Source of the DNA: Bacteroidia bacterium
GTDB taxonomy: Bacteria; Bacteroidota; Bacteroidia; J057
DNA: 64,000 nt
Assembly (NCBI GenBank): GCA_033391075.1
Contig: JAWPMV010000001.1
Coordinates: 7,812,001 to 7,876,000 of the forward strand
Reading direction: 5' to 3'
In this document: positions 35,300 through 43,481 of the stretch, in pieces
Position numbering within the stretch: the first letter of the stretch is position 1
How the letters are laid out: each line of letters starts with the position of its first letter
Position numbers and translations under genes: made by a program
The notes under the pieces: model-generated
What the model was told of the DNA's origin: nothing
Database searches by the model: none
What the model saw: the letters and a program-made list of their open reading frames with translations, nothing else

Positions 35300-37138
35300 A
35301 TGCAAGCTCCCGCTCCAAGTACAGATGTTCTTGAGAAAAAATATGTCAGCATGGAAAACCTTCGATTCATTCTATTCGAAGTGTTCCAGGCAGAGAAACT
35401 GGCAGAAAATCCCTATTTCTCCGAGTATGATAAAGAATCCATCGAACTGATGGTGGCATCAGCCAAGCAGATTGCAGATACACATATGTTTCCCATTTTT
35501 CAGGAGATGGATCAGTTTGGTTCAAATCTGGAAGATGGTGTATTGAAAGTTCATCCCGGATTGAGAGCGATCATTGATGCGATGGGAGAAGGAGGCTGGA
35601 TCGGTGCTCAGGCTCCAGCGGAAGTTGGGGGGATGCAAATGCCGAGTATGGTCTATATGGCTGCCGAGTTTATTTTCAATGCAGCGAATAATTCGGCTGT
35701 TGGATACTCAGGTTTGACAGCAGGAGCGGCTAAACTGATTTATTCTTTTGGTTCGCAAACGCTGATCGATACCTATGTAGATAGAATGTTGGGAGGCGAA
35801 TGGCAGGGAACCATGGCCCTGACTGAACCTCAGGCAGGAAGTTCACTTTCTGATGTGATCACCAGTGCGACTCCTACGGAGGAAGGCCATTATATGATCG
35901 AAGGTCAGAAGATCTTTATCTCTTCCGGAGACCATGATGCGACCAATAATGTCATTCACCTTATGTTGGCCCGTATTCAGGGAGCTCCAGCGGGTACCAA
36001 AGGAATTTCTCTCTTTGTAGTGCCAAAATATCGTTTGGATGAAAGTGGCCAATTGGTGGACAATGATGTACAGACGGCTGCTGCGATTCATAAGATGGGG
36101 CAGAGTGGGTATTCCAATGTACAGTTGATGATGGGAGAGAAAGGGAATTGCAGAGGCTATCTGGTTGGCGAGCCTCACAGAGGGCTACGCTATATGTTCC
36201 AGATGATGAATGGAGCAAGACTTGGAGTAGGAATGAGTGCAACCGGAACAGCCAGTGGGGCTTATTATGCTTCTTTGAAATATGCCTACGAAAGGGCGCA
36301 GGGACGCCGTTTGAACAATCGTGATCTGAGCAAACCCCAGGACCTCATTGCACATCATCCGGATGTGAGAAGAATGCTTTTCCTACAAAAAGCTATAGTG
36401 GAAGGTTGTTTGAGTCTGGTCATGCAATGTGCGCAATACGCGGATATGATGAAGGTTACCGATGGAGATGAAAAGGAAAGAAATCATTTGCTCCTGGAAA
36501 TCCTGATTGGTATTGCCAAAACTTATCCATCAGAAGCCGGCAATCGCTCAGTAAGTAATGGCCTTCAAGTATTGGGAGGATATGGCTATGTGAAAGATTT
36601 TCCCCTGGAGCAGTACTACCGGGATATGCGTATCATGGCGATCTATGAAGGTACGACCGGCATACAGTCTCAGGACCTGCTGGGAAGAAAGGTGATCCTG
36701 GGAGAAGGGCAGATGCTTAAACAACTGATGGTAGAAGTGCAAAAAACTATGAAGGAAGCTGCACAAATTTCTGCTTTGCAAGAGCATGTAGCTACTTTCG
36801 AAAATGTATTGAAAAGACTAAATGAAGTAACCCAACACCTGATAGGGATTGCGATGAAAGGAGATAAGGAAATCTTTCTTTCGGATGCCAATCTATATAT
36901 GGAAGTATTTAGCAATGCGGTGATCGGATGGCAATGGTTGAAGCAAGGAATAGTTGCTGCTAAAGCCCTGGAGAATCCAGGTGAAGCAGTAGAGGATCAG
37001 GATTTCTACGAAAGTAAGCTTCATACGCTTGCCTTCTTCTTTGCTTATGAGTTGCCTCGCAATGAAGGCCTCATCAAAAGATTGATGGATCCCAGAATTT
37101 ATACCGTATTGGGTACTGATAAAGATTTGCTCCGATGA
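35300..37138 (+). CDS. Acyl-CoA dehydrogenase, long form with C-terminal extension
   Basis: FAD-dependent acyl-CoA dehydrogenase (612 residues) for the first oxidation step of fatty-acid or related acyl-CoA breakdown. N-terminal helical domain, middle beta domain with TMALTEPQAGSSLSD (FAD/substrate contact) and KIFISSGDHD, then the C-terminal helical domain with LGGYGYVKDFPLEQYYRD and the catalytic glutamate Glu450 in IYEGTTGIQ. It is about 200 residues longer than typical short-chain enzymes; the extra C-terminal part (about 470-612) is helical and typical of the long bacterial subgroup. The HD-domain gene overlaps its stop by 4 nt. Confidence 0.92.
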   Translation: MQAPAPSTDVLEKKYVSMENLRFILFEVFQAEKLAENPYFSEYDKESIELMVASAKQIADTHMFPIFQEMDQFGSNLEDGVLKVHPGLRAIIDAMGEGGWIGAQAPAEVGGMQMPSMVYMAAEFIFNAANNSAVGYSGLTAGAAKLIYSFGSQTLIDTYVDRMLGGEWQGTMALTEPQAGSSLSDVITSATPTEEGHYMIEGQKIFISSGDHDATNNVIHLMLARIQGAPAGTKGISLFVVPKYRLDESGQLVDNDVQTAAAIHKMGQSGYSNVQLMMGEKGNCRGYLVGEPHRGLRYMFQMMNGARLGVGMSATGTASGAYYASLKYAYERAQGRRLNNRDLSKPQDLIAHHPDVRRMLFLQKAIVEGCLSLVMQCAQYADMMKVTDGDEKERNHLLLEILIGIAKTYPSEAGNRSVSNGLQVLGGYGYVKDFPLEQYYRDMRIMAIYEGTTGIQSQDLLGRKVILGEGQMLKQLMVEVQKTMKEAAQISALQEHVATFENVLKRLNEVTQHLIGIAMKGDKEIFLSDANLYMEVFSNAVIGWQWLKQGIVAAKALENPGEAVEDQDFYESKLHTLAFFFAYELPRNEGLIKRLMDPRIYTVLGTDKDLLR

Positions 37139-37686
37139 TCAGTCGCAAAGAAGCCCAGGATATTTTCGATGAACTCATAGAAAATCCCAGTCTCCGCCGT
37201 CATTGCCGGACGGTGGAACTGGTGATGGAAGCCTATGCTAAAAAACTGGGTGAGGATTCGGATAAATGGGCAATCACAGGTTTGCTGCATGACGCAGATT
37301 ATGAAAAATACCCGGAGGAGCACCCCAAGATTATTGTAGCTAAACTTAGAGAAATGGGGGAAGAGGAAATTGCCTATGCGATCTCGGCGCATTATACCAA
37401 ATGGGGCGTTTCATATGATCACTTACTAGATAAAGCGCTCCTGGCCTGCGATGAACTTACGGGTTTTATTGTGGCTTGTGCATTGGTTCGACCTACCAAG
37501 ATCGAAGGGATGAAACCCAAGTCTGTTCGAAAGAAGCTCAAAGACAAAAAGTTTGCAGCCAAAGTAGAACGGGAGGAAATCAATGCCGGAGTAGAAATGC
37601 TGGGCGTAGAACTCAGCGAGCATATTGCATTTATTATAGCTGTACTGGAGGAGAATAAGGAGGAGCTAGGATTAATTGCAGAGTAG
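37135..37686 (+). CDS. HD domain putative phosphohydrolase
   Basis: A 183-residue HD-superfamily protein. The metal-binding set is visible: His23 (LRRHCRTVE), His52-Asp53 (LLHDADYEKYPEEHP), His86 (AISAHYTKWG) and Asp106 (LACDELTG). Members hydrolyse nucleotides or related phosphates; the true substrate is unknown. ATGA overlap with the acyl-CoA dehydrogenase gene implies translational coupling, though a functional link is not obvious. Its 3' end runs directly into a perfect 26-bp inverted repeat that may terminate the operon. Confidence 0.85.
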   Translation: MISRKEAQDIFDELIENPSLRRHCRTVELVMEAYAKKLGEDSDKWAITGLLHDADYEKYPEEHPKIIVAKLREMGEEEIAYAISAHYTKWGVSYDHLLDKALLACDELTGFIVACALVRPTKIEGMKPKSVRKKLKDKKFAAKVEREEINAGVEMLGVELSEHIAFIIAVLEENKEELGLIAE

Positions 37687-38011
37687 TATTGTAGTGTTGT
37701 GGTGTTTTAGTGTTGTAGTAGGATTGATTATCCAAATTCAACTACAACACTAAAACACCACAACACTTCCCTTTAAAAACTCGAACACCAGAACACCCGC
37801 GCACTTCCCATTTTCCTTCTTCTTTCAAAATTTCCGAAAAATGGATGTGACCTAAGAAGAAAAGTCTGTCTAAAGTATTGAATAGCAAAAAAATAGTGAA
37901 ATATCTGACTGGATATTAGGGTGAGCAGGCTAATCGATAGGAAAAAAAAATATTTTTTGCTAAATAAAGCAGTCATCGGAAATTCGAACCTTTTAATATT
38001 TGCTTAGGACT
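37687..38011. other. Intergenic region with palindrome and AT-rich tract
   Basis: Holds the perfect palindrome at 37694-37766 and then an AT-rich stretch (about 37840-38000) that should contain the promoter of the DUF1508 gene. No clear consensus promoter or gene is seen. Confidence 0.5.
37694..37766. repeat. ACTACAACACT-type palindromic repeat, copy 2 (perfect 26-bp arms)
   Basis: Arms 37694-37719 and 37741-37766 (ACTACAACACTAAAACACCA...) are perfect 26-nt complements with a 21-nt loop. The right arm recurs at 32902-32927. The element directly follows the HD gene and may act as a transcript end, but it also has the form of a dispersed palindromic repeat. Confidence 0.85.
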
Positions 38012-38335
38012 ATGTTTGAACTTTATCAAAGCGAGAAAAACGACAAGTACTACTTTCGTCTCAAAGCCAAAAACGGGCAAGTTATTTTGACTAGCCAGGG
38101 CTACGCCAGTAAATCTGGTGCCAAGAATGGAATTGAATCTATAAGAAAGAATTCAGGAGACGATGATCAATTTGAAAGAAAAGTGGCTTCTAATGGGAAG
38201 CACCATTTCAATTTGACCGCCAAAAACGGTGAGATCATCGGATCTAGTCAGATGTACGCATCTAAAGACGGCATGAATAACGGGATCAAATCTGTTGCAG
38301 CAAATGCTCCCGGAGCAGAAGTGAGAGAGGTATAG
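38012..38335 (+). CDS. DUF1508 (YegP-like) tandem-repeat protein
   Basis: A 107-residue protein of two DUF1508 repeats (about 1-50 and 52-107), each with the pattern FxLKAKNGQVILTSQGYASKSGAKNGIESI. The family is small and widespread (E. coli YegP); structures show a compact alpha/beta fold, but the function is unsettled. The start is set at the ATG giving MFELYQSEKND, the usual family N-terminus; an in-frame TTG at 38000 would add four residues. A strong terminator follows at 38363-38394. Confidence 0.9.
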   Translation: MFELYQSEKNDKYYFRLKAKNGQVILTSQGYASKSGAKNGIESIRKNSGDDDQFERKVASNGKHHFNLTAKNGEIIGSSQMYASKDGMNNGIKSVAANAPGAEVREV

Positions 38336-38362
38336 TCCGACTCGCACACACAGCAAAATAAT

Positions 38363-38394
38363 AACCGACTTCTTTGGGAGTCGGTATTTTTTTT
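38363..38394 (+). terminator. Rho-independent terminator of the DUF1508 gene
   Basis: ACCGACT pairs with AGTCGGT around an 8-nt loop, followed by a run of eight T after one A. Confidence 0.9.
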
Positions 38395-38456
38395 GCTCTA
38401 TTTTTGCCTGGTTTTATACTAATTAGTTGTGTTAATGTAAAATTTGTGAAAATAAT

Positions 38457-38486
38457 TTGACTTTTTAATTGAAATACCTATCTTTG
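38457..38486 (+). promoter_or_regulatory. Consensus Bacteroidota promoter of the DUF805 gene
   Basis: TTG (38457-38459), a 19-nt spacer, TATCTTTG (38479-38486): a perfect match to TTG-N19-TAnnTTTG. The predicted start near 38493 gives a leader of about 130 nt before the ATG at 38622. Confidence 0.85.
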
Positions 38487-38508
38487 TACAGCACAATCAA
38501 TTCAAGCA

Positions 38509-38581
38509 ATGAAAACACAAAGAATCTCTGTATGATGATATTGCTTCCTGTTCGGAATTGATGGATTTGTACAGAGATTCT
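38509..38581 (+). promoter_or_regulatory. Structured leader with mini-ORF upstream of DUF805 gene
   Basis: AGAATCTCTGTA (38521-38532) and TACAGAGATTCT (38570-38581) are perfect 12-nt complements with a 37-nt loop. An ATG at 38509 opens an 8-codon frame (MKTQRISV, stop at 38533-38535) that runs through the left arm. A second tiny frame (MMILLPVRN) starts inside the loop region. Translation of the mini-ORF would open the stem, so an attenuation-like control is possible (inference). Confidence 0.5.
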
Positions 38582-38621
38582 CATTTAACCAACATCAACC
38601 AACCATAAAAGCACAAGACCC

Positions 38622-39032
38622 ATGAATTATTATTTAATGGCCTTCAAGCGCTACGCAGATTTTAGTGGCCGTTCAAGACGAAAAGAATACTGGTATTTCG
38701 TCCTCTTCAATTTCCTTATCTATATCCTTCTCTTTGCCGCAGATATGGCAATTATCAGCAATAGTTCCTCAGCAGGATTAGGCATTTTTAGTGGCATTTA
38801 TGCCCTGGCTACTCTTATTCCTTCTTTAGCTGTTGCAGTGAGAAGATTGCATGATATCGGGAGAAGTGGATGGAGCATTCTTTTTGGCCTGATTCCTTTG
38901 ATCGGAGCTATACTCTTGCTTATCTGGTATACCACAGATAGCCAGGTAGGTAGCAATGCCTATGGACTCAATCCCAAAGACATAGGGGAGGACCAACTGA
39001 TAGAACAAATTGGCGGAGCAAGGGCATATTGA
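38622..39032 (+). CDS. DUF805 family inner-membrane protein
   Basis: A 136-residue membrane protein of the DUF805 (YhaH/YhaI) family. It has the family opening (YADFSGRSRRKEYWYFVLFNF), about four hydrophobic helices, the loop RRLHDIGRSGW (about 74-84), and the tail SQVGSNAYGLNPK. Function is unknown in all species. It is driven by a perfect consensus promoter through a structured leader and followed by a clear terminator, so it is a separately regulated single gene. Confidence 0.92.
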   Translation: MNYYLMAFKRYADFSGRSRRKEYWYFVLFNFLIYILLFAADMAIISNSSSAGLGIFSGIYALATLIPSLAVAVRRLHDIGRSGWSILFGLIPLIGAILLLIWYTTDSQVGSNAYGLNPKDIGEDQLIEQIGGARAY

Positions 39033-39094
39033 CTGAGCGAAGTGTCTGGCTGTTGCCTTGGACGGAACAGTCAACACTTATTTTCAATGTATTT

Positions 39095-39128
39095 CATCCG
39101 GGTGAAAGCCCGGATGATTTTTTTTAGG
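39095..39128 (+). terminator. Rho-independent terminator of the DUF805 gene
   Basis: CATCCGGG and CCCGGATG form an 8-bp stem with a 6-nt loop, followed by A and a run of T. Confidence 0.9.
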
Positions 39129-39161
39129 GGCTTTCCTATCTTGCTATTGTAAAATTGACCT

Positions 39162-40313
39162 ATGCAAAATCAGAAAGCTCTCTTTAGCCTCGATCCGGAA
39201 GTCCATTACCTCAACTGTGCCTATATGTCTCCGATTATGAAATCGGTCGAACAAAAAGGAATAGAGGGATTGATTCGGAAAAGAAACCCCTATCACCTGG
39301 CCCCGGAAGACTTTTTTACTGAAGTGGCTGAAGCCAGGAACCTATTTGCTGAGATGATCAATTGTCGTCCCAGTCAGATTGCCCTTATTCCTTCTGCTTC
39401 CTATGGCTTAAGTGCTGCCATCTCCAATATTCCCGCTGAAAGGGGGAATCATGCCCTTACCCTGGATCAGGAATTCCCGAGTGATTTTTTTCCTCTACAA
39501 CGCTGGTGCGACAAATATGATAAAGAACTTAAATCCATTCGTATCGATGCTCCAGCTGGAAAGCAGGGAGAGGCATGGAATAAGACCATCCTTGAGAGCA
39601 TTAATGAAGATTCGGCCGTATTGGTCATGTCTTCTGTACATTGGATGAATGGGATTCGTTTTGATTTACAAGCGATAGGAGAGAAATGTAGGGCAAATAA
39701 TTGCCTGCTAATAGTTGATGGAACCCAATCTTTCGGAGCCTTGCCTATAGATGTGCAGGAATGCAAGATTGATGCCCTGGTCTGTGCCAGCTACAAATGC
39801 ATGATGGGGCCTTATTCTATTGGACTTGCTTATATGGGCGAAGCATTCAATGAGGGAATTCCTTTGGAAGAAAGCTGGATGAACCGAACCAATGCGATGA
39901 ACTTCCGGGATCTCACAGATTATGAGGAGCATTATACAGAAGATGCAGGCCGTTATAATGTAGGCGAATTCAGCAATTTTATTTTGGTTCCCATGCTCAT
40001 TGAAGCATTGAAACAATTGAAGGAATGGCGACCTGATCAGGTGCAAGCCTATTGCCGGGCACTCGTCCAAGCCCTGCTTGAGTATTGTGAAGGGATAGGG
40101 GTTCAGCTGGAGAAAGAGGAAAATCGCTCCGCGCATATTTTGGGATTGCAGCTTCCTGATTCCATTGATTCAGAAGAATTACTCAAACGCCTGAAAGCTC
40201 GAAAGATCATAGTATCTGTTAGAGGAAGCACCATTCGAGTTTCTCCCAGTGTCTATAACACTCCGGAAGATATTCAGGCACTCATAGACACCATCGAGTC
40301 TTGTCGTCAATAA
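39162..40313 (+). CDS. Class V aminotransferase-like PLP enzyme
   Basis: A 383-residue fold-type I PLP protein of aminotransferase class V, the group of cysteine desulfurases, kynureninase-like and isopenicillin-epimerase-like enzymes. Visible features: HYLNCAYMSP at the N-terminus, His160 in SSVHWMNG, the PLP-binding Asp186 in IVDGTQSFG, and the PLP lysine Lys212 in CASYKCMMGP. No cysteine-desulfurase active-site loop is recognisable, so an aminotransferase, lyase or epimerase role is more likely; the substrate is unknown. A TATCTTGC box at 39137-39144 lies 18 nt before the start but overlaps the upstream terminator region. Monocistronic. Confidence 0.85.
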   Translation: MQNQKALFSLDPEVHYLNCAYMSPIMKSVEQKGIEGLIRKRNPYHLAPEDFFTEVAEARNLFAEMINCRPSQIALIPSASYGLSAAISNIPAERGNHALTLDQEFPSDFFPLQRWCDKYDKELKSIRIDAPAGKQGEAWNKTILESINEDSAVLVMSSVHWMNGIRFDLQAIGEKCRANNCLLIVDGTQSFGALPIDVQECKIDALVCASYKCMMGPYSIGLAYMGEAFNEGIPLEESWMNRTNAMNFRDLTDYEEHYTEDAGRYNVGEFSNFILVPMLIEALKQLKEWRPDQVQAYCRALVQALLEYCEGIGVQLEKEENRSAHILGLQLPDSIDSEELLKRLKARKIIVSVRGSTIRVSPSVYNTPEDIQALIDTIESCRQ

Positions 40314-40336
40314 ACAGGCCTGCGAAAAAAGGAAAA

Positions 40337-40356
40337 GCGGTTTCGCCAGAAACCGC
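40337..40356 (-). terminator. Hairpin between convergent aminotransferase and CHAT genes
   Basis: GCGGTTTC and GAAACCGC form a perfect 8-bp stem with a 4-nt loop. On the minus strand it is followed by TTTTCCTTTTTT, so it may end the CHAT transcript about 190 nt after its stop. Confidence 0.6.
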
Positions 40357-40418
40357 CTAACATGAACAATTATATATGTTCTGCTTACTTATACATTGTT
40401 GAGGACAACAAAAGAAAG

Positions 40419-40441
40419 CCGATCCTCCTCAGGAGGATCGG
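40419..40441. repeat. 23-bp palindrome downstream of the CHAT gene
   Basis: CCGATCCTCCT and AGGAGGATCGG are exact complements around a single C. It could be an additional transcript-end hairpin or a protein-binding palindrome; no T-run follows on the plus strand. Confidence 0.5.
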
Positions 40442-40548
40442 GTCTTGCTAATTGCTGTATATGTACATGAGATTCTTTGCAAATTTTTTGGGCTGTGCAT
40501 GATCGTGTATGTTTTCTTTAATAAGACGCAAGCCCTCAACTTATCTCA

Positions 40549-43419
40549 TCAACTCAGCTTAATTTTTTTATTTCTTAGGCTAAATACCCAATAAAGGAGC
40601 ATCGCGGCCAATAAAAGTAGCAGCCACATGCCATAGGTTTTGAAAAAGGGATTCCAAACACTTATGTCCTGACCTGTCAAAACATAGGTTGACCAGAAAT
40701 AGGGATGGGTCATATCGGGACTTGCGGAAGCCAAAAATTCCAGTTTTGCCGTCTTTAAGGCTCTGGAAGGTTTTTGTCCTTCTTTCAAAAATCTATAGAA
40801 AGATTCCGATATGGGAGCAGCAGCACGACCATCAGCTTTCCAAAGACTGGTCATGATACTTTTTGCGCCTGCCATTCTAAAAGCTCTGGCCAAGCTCATG
40901 ACGCCTTCTCCTTTTTGAAGCTTTCCATAACCCGCTTCACAAGCAATAAGACTCACAATCCGGCTATCTAAAGAAAGAGAGTAAAGCTCATGCACATAGA
41001 GTTTCCCATCATCATCTTCCTGTTCTTTGCCAAAATCAAGATAGGCTTTTATCGGATCTTCTACATTTGCATTTCCGTGGACAGCCAGGTGAACGGCTTT
41101 GAAATTGTTGGCTTCGGACTTGAAGGTCTTTTCAGAAGCATCCTGATCCAGATAGGTTTTTCCTCCCAGCAATTTTCCAATTTCCTGAGCAGAAGCCTTA
41201 TTGTGTTTGAGCTGCAAAAGGCCTTCATAATTTGGGGCGAAAGCAGCCAGATCTTGTAGGATTGGACCCTGTCTGTCAGCTTCTTTTTCTATGAGGGAAG
41301 CAGCGTGCAGGTATTGGATATGTTGACTTTTGAGTAAATATGGGAGTTTCCTGTAGGCCTGTGCGGGAATGCGGGAGCTAAGTGTTTGCTCCGGGTAGCT
41401 ACTCAGCAAAACCTCAAATGGAACAAAGGCCAAAGGACCATCAGGAACGATATACCAACTATCATAGATGGCAGAATCGGGAAGGGGAAGCTTTAAAACC
41501 TGAAAGAGCTCATGTGCATTTTTACAAAAACCAAGTAATCCTTCCTGAGACATATCCGGTTTGCGGGTATGCGCAGCTGTTTGATCCAGGGCGAGCAAAA
41601 TTTCATCACTAAGAGGGATGCTTTCAATGGAAATATCCGTCACATTCATTTGGAATCGATAGGCCATATTCTCTCCCCAGAAATATTCGATAAGTAGGCT
41701 ACGTTCCGGTAAACTTTCTTTAATAAAAGCTGCATCGAGCCGCTTATCATTCAAGTTCTTTTTCCGGTAGCCCGGATATTTCCTGACGACTTCATCTGTC
41801 AATTCTTTCTGTTTAGCTTCGAGTTCCGCTATGAGTGTCGTCCATTTTCCTGCTTGTATAGAATCTTGTGCTGACTGTTGCTCAGTATTGGTCAGGCGAT
41901 TTTTATAATATTCGATGTCCGCTTGCAGTCCATCGAGTTGCTGCTGAACAGAATCTGGTAAAGCTTCAAAAGTAATGGCTCTGGATTCCAGAATTTCTTC
42001 GATCAGCAAACGAGATTTTATGGCTTCGGCAAATGAAAAAGCATCCCAAAGATAGCTTTGATCCCGGCTGAGCTTATATAATTCTGTGCTGATCTCTATT
42101 CCCAGTTCCACCAAAGAACGGGAGCCCTCGCTCAACTTCAACTTACTTTCCTCGCTTTCCTGAATCGCCTCAATTTCCGGGATCAGATCTATGCCCCTTT
42201 CGATATGTCTGTGTGCCAATTCAAGCAGAGATTGCTCCTGAGATGACTGGTAGAGGGTAAATAAACTGAAGGCCTTCAATTCCATCAGTTTGATCATATC
42301 CCGGGGAATCTTGATGGCTGTTTTATCCGGAAGGATTTTCCAATCACTACTATCCGGCAAATTTCTACTCAATACACTCACACTTTGTTGAAATGATCCT
42401 AGACTTTCCTCCCATAAATTTTGTGCTGCCTGAATTTCTCCTATCCGTTTATACCCTCTGGCAATATCGATCATCAAAGATTTTGCATTCTTCTGCTGCA
42501 GCCTGATTTTCTGAGCTTCTTTCAAATGAAAGAGGGCTTTTTCCGGATCAGCCGTTTTGAAGTACATTTCTCCCAGCAATTCTTCTCCCACTTGTTTGTA
42601 GGCATTCCCTGCACCTGTTTCGATGGAATTTCCTTTCTGGATAAAGAAAACACAGCTATCATATTTCCCCATGCCCAAATAGGAATTTGCTATCCCATAG
42701 TATGAGCGGGCAATTCCGAGAGGGCTGGCGAAACTCAGGCATTTGCGGAAAGCAGAAAGAGAGGACTGCCAGTTTTCTTCCCGGTTTTGTATCCATCCCA
42801 GGGCGAGGAAGAGGTTTTGGGCAGAACGATCTGAGATAGAAGCTTCGTTCATGAGAAGTGCTTCGGCTTTTTCATAAAATTCTATCGCTTTCAGGTAATC
42901 TCCACCTCTATCGTAGGTGGTAGCTATTTCATAAAGCGAGAGAAAAATAGCTTCGGGATTTCGCTCTTTTTTGTTTTGGTGAATGTCCAGGAGTTCCCGG
43001 TAGATTGCCAGGGTTTCCTTGAACTTTCCTTTCTCCCGTAGAAAAAAGGCCAGATTATAATAAGGATCCGTGTATTGGAGGTGATCTTTGTCTAGGCTTT
43101 TTTGGGTAACTTCTATTCCTCTTCGGGCATAGGCTTCTCCTTCTTCATAGTTTCCCAGCACCATGTGGATTTGACTTAGGGCATTATGGGAACCTGTATA
43201 GCCATTCATGAGCTCATAGTGTTTGAAGAACGGGATCATCTCTTCAAAATGGGCTATGGCTAATAGAGGCTTGCTACGCACCAATACAAAAGCAGTATCA
43301 TAGCATGAAATTACTGCATCCTTACTAAGGGTATCGCCATTGACTTGTGCTTTTGCGCCAAAGGGTAGTAGTAATGCCAGCAGGATTGCCCAGCTAGTAT
43401 GTGTAGTTTTCTTGACCAT
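40549..43419 (-). CDS. CHAT domain protease-like protein with TPR array and C-terminal anchor
   Basis: A 956-residue exported protein: signal peptide (1-24), tetratricopeptide repeats over about 35-430 (for example YYNLAFFLREKGKFKETLAIY), a helical linker with coiled coil (about 460-560), a CHAT domain (about 610-920) with the cysteine-peptidase dyad His781 (LAVHGNA) and Cys827 (LIACEAGYG), then one TM helix (about 933-950) and a basic tail (RNKKIKLS). CHAT is the caspase-like family that includes HetF-associated peptidases and separase relatives. The predicted topology puts TPRs and CHAT in the periplasm, anchored in the inner membrane. Three secreted paralogs and a divergent ECF sigma pair are neighbours. 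Protease activity is inferred from the dyad. Confidence 0.88.
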   Translation of the reverse strand: MVKKTTHTSWAILLALLLPFGAKAQVNGDTLSKDAVISCYDTAFVLVRSKPLLAIAHFEEMIPFFKHYELMNGYTGSHNALSQIHMVLGNYEEGEAYARRGIEVTQKSLDKDHLQYTDPYYNLAFFLREKGKFKETLAIYRELLDIHQNKKERNPEAIFLSLYEIATTYDRGGDYLKAIEFYEKAEALLMNEASISDRSAQNLFLALGWIQNREENWQSSLSAFRKCLSFASPLGIARSYYGIANSYLGMGKYDSCVFFIQKGNSIETGAGNAYKQVGEELLGEMYFKTADPEKALFHLKEAQKIRLQQKNAKSLMIDIARGYKRIGEIQAAQNLWEESLGSFQQSVSVLSRNLPDSSDWKILPDKTAIKIPRDMIKLMELKAFSLFTLYQSSQEQSLLELAHRHIERGIDLIPEIEAIQESEESKLKLSEGSRSLVELGIEISTELYKLSRDQSYLWDAFSFAEAIKSRLLIEEILESRAITFEALPDSVQQQLDGLQADIEYYKNRLTNTEQQSAQDSIQAGKWTTLIAELEAKQKELTDEVVRKYPGYRKKNLNDKRLDAAFIKESLPERSLLIEYFWGENMAYRFQMNVTDISIESIPLSDEILLALDQTAAHTRKPDMSQEGLLGFCKNAHELFQVLKLPLPDSAIYDSWYIVPDGPLAFVPFEVLLSSYPEQTLSSRIPAQAYRKLPYLLKSQHIQYLHAASLIEKEADRQGPILQDLAAFAPNYEGLLQLKHNKASAQEIGKLLGGKTYLDQDASEKTFKSEANNFKAVHLAVHGNANVEDPIKAYLDFGKEQEDDDGKLYVHELYSLSLDSRIVSLIACEAGYGKLQKGEGVMSLARAFRMAGAKSIMTSLWKADGRAAAPISESFYRFLKEGQKPSRALKTAKLEFLASASPDMTHPYFWSTYVLTGQDISVWNPFFKTYGMWLLLLLAAMLLYWVFSLRNKKIKLS

Positions 43420-43432
43420 GTTTATGCATATA

Positions 43433-43462
43433 AGCCCTTATTGAGAAATCTCAATAAGGGCT
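43433..43462 (-). terminator. Strong hairpin between secreted paralog 1 and the CHAT gene
   Basis: AGCCCTTATTGAGA and TCTCAATAAGGGCT are perfect 14-nt complements around two A. It lies in the 62-nt gap before the CHAT start and has only a weak T-tail, so it may lower read-through or stabilise the upstream mRNA. Confidence 0.6.
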
Positions 43463-43481
43463 GAAAATAAAGCTTTATCTC

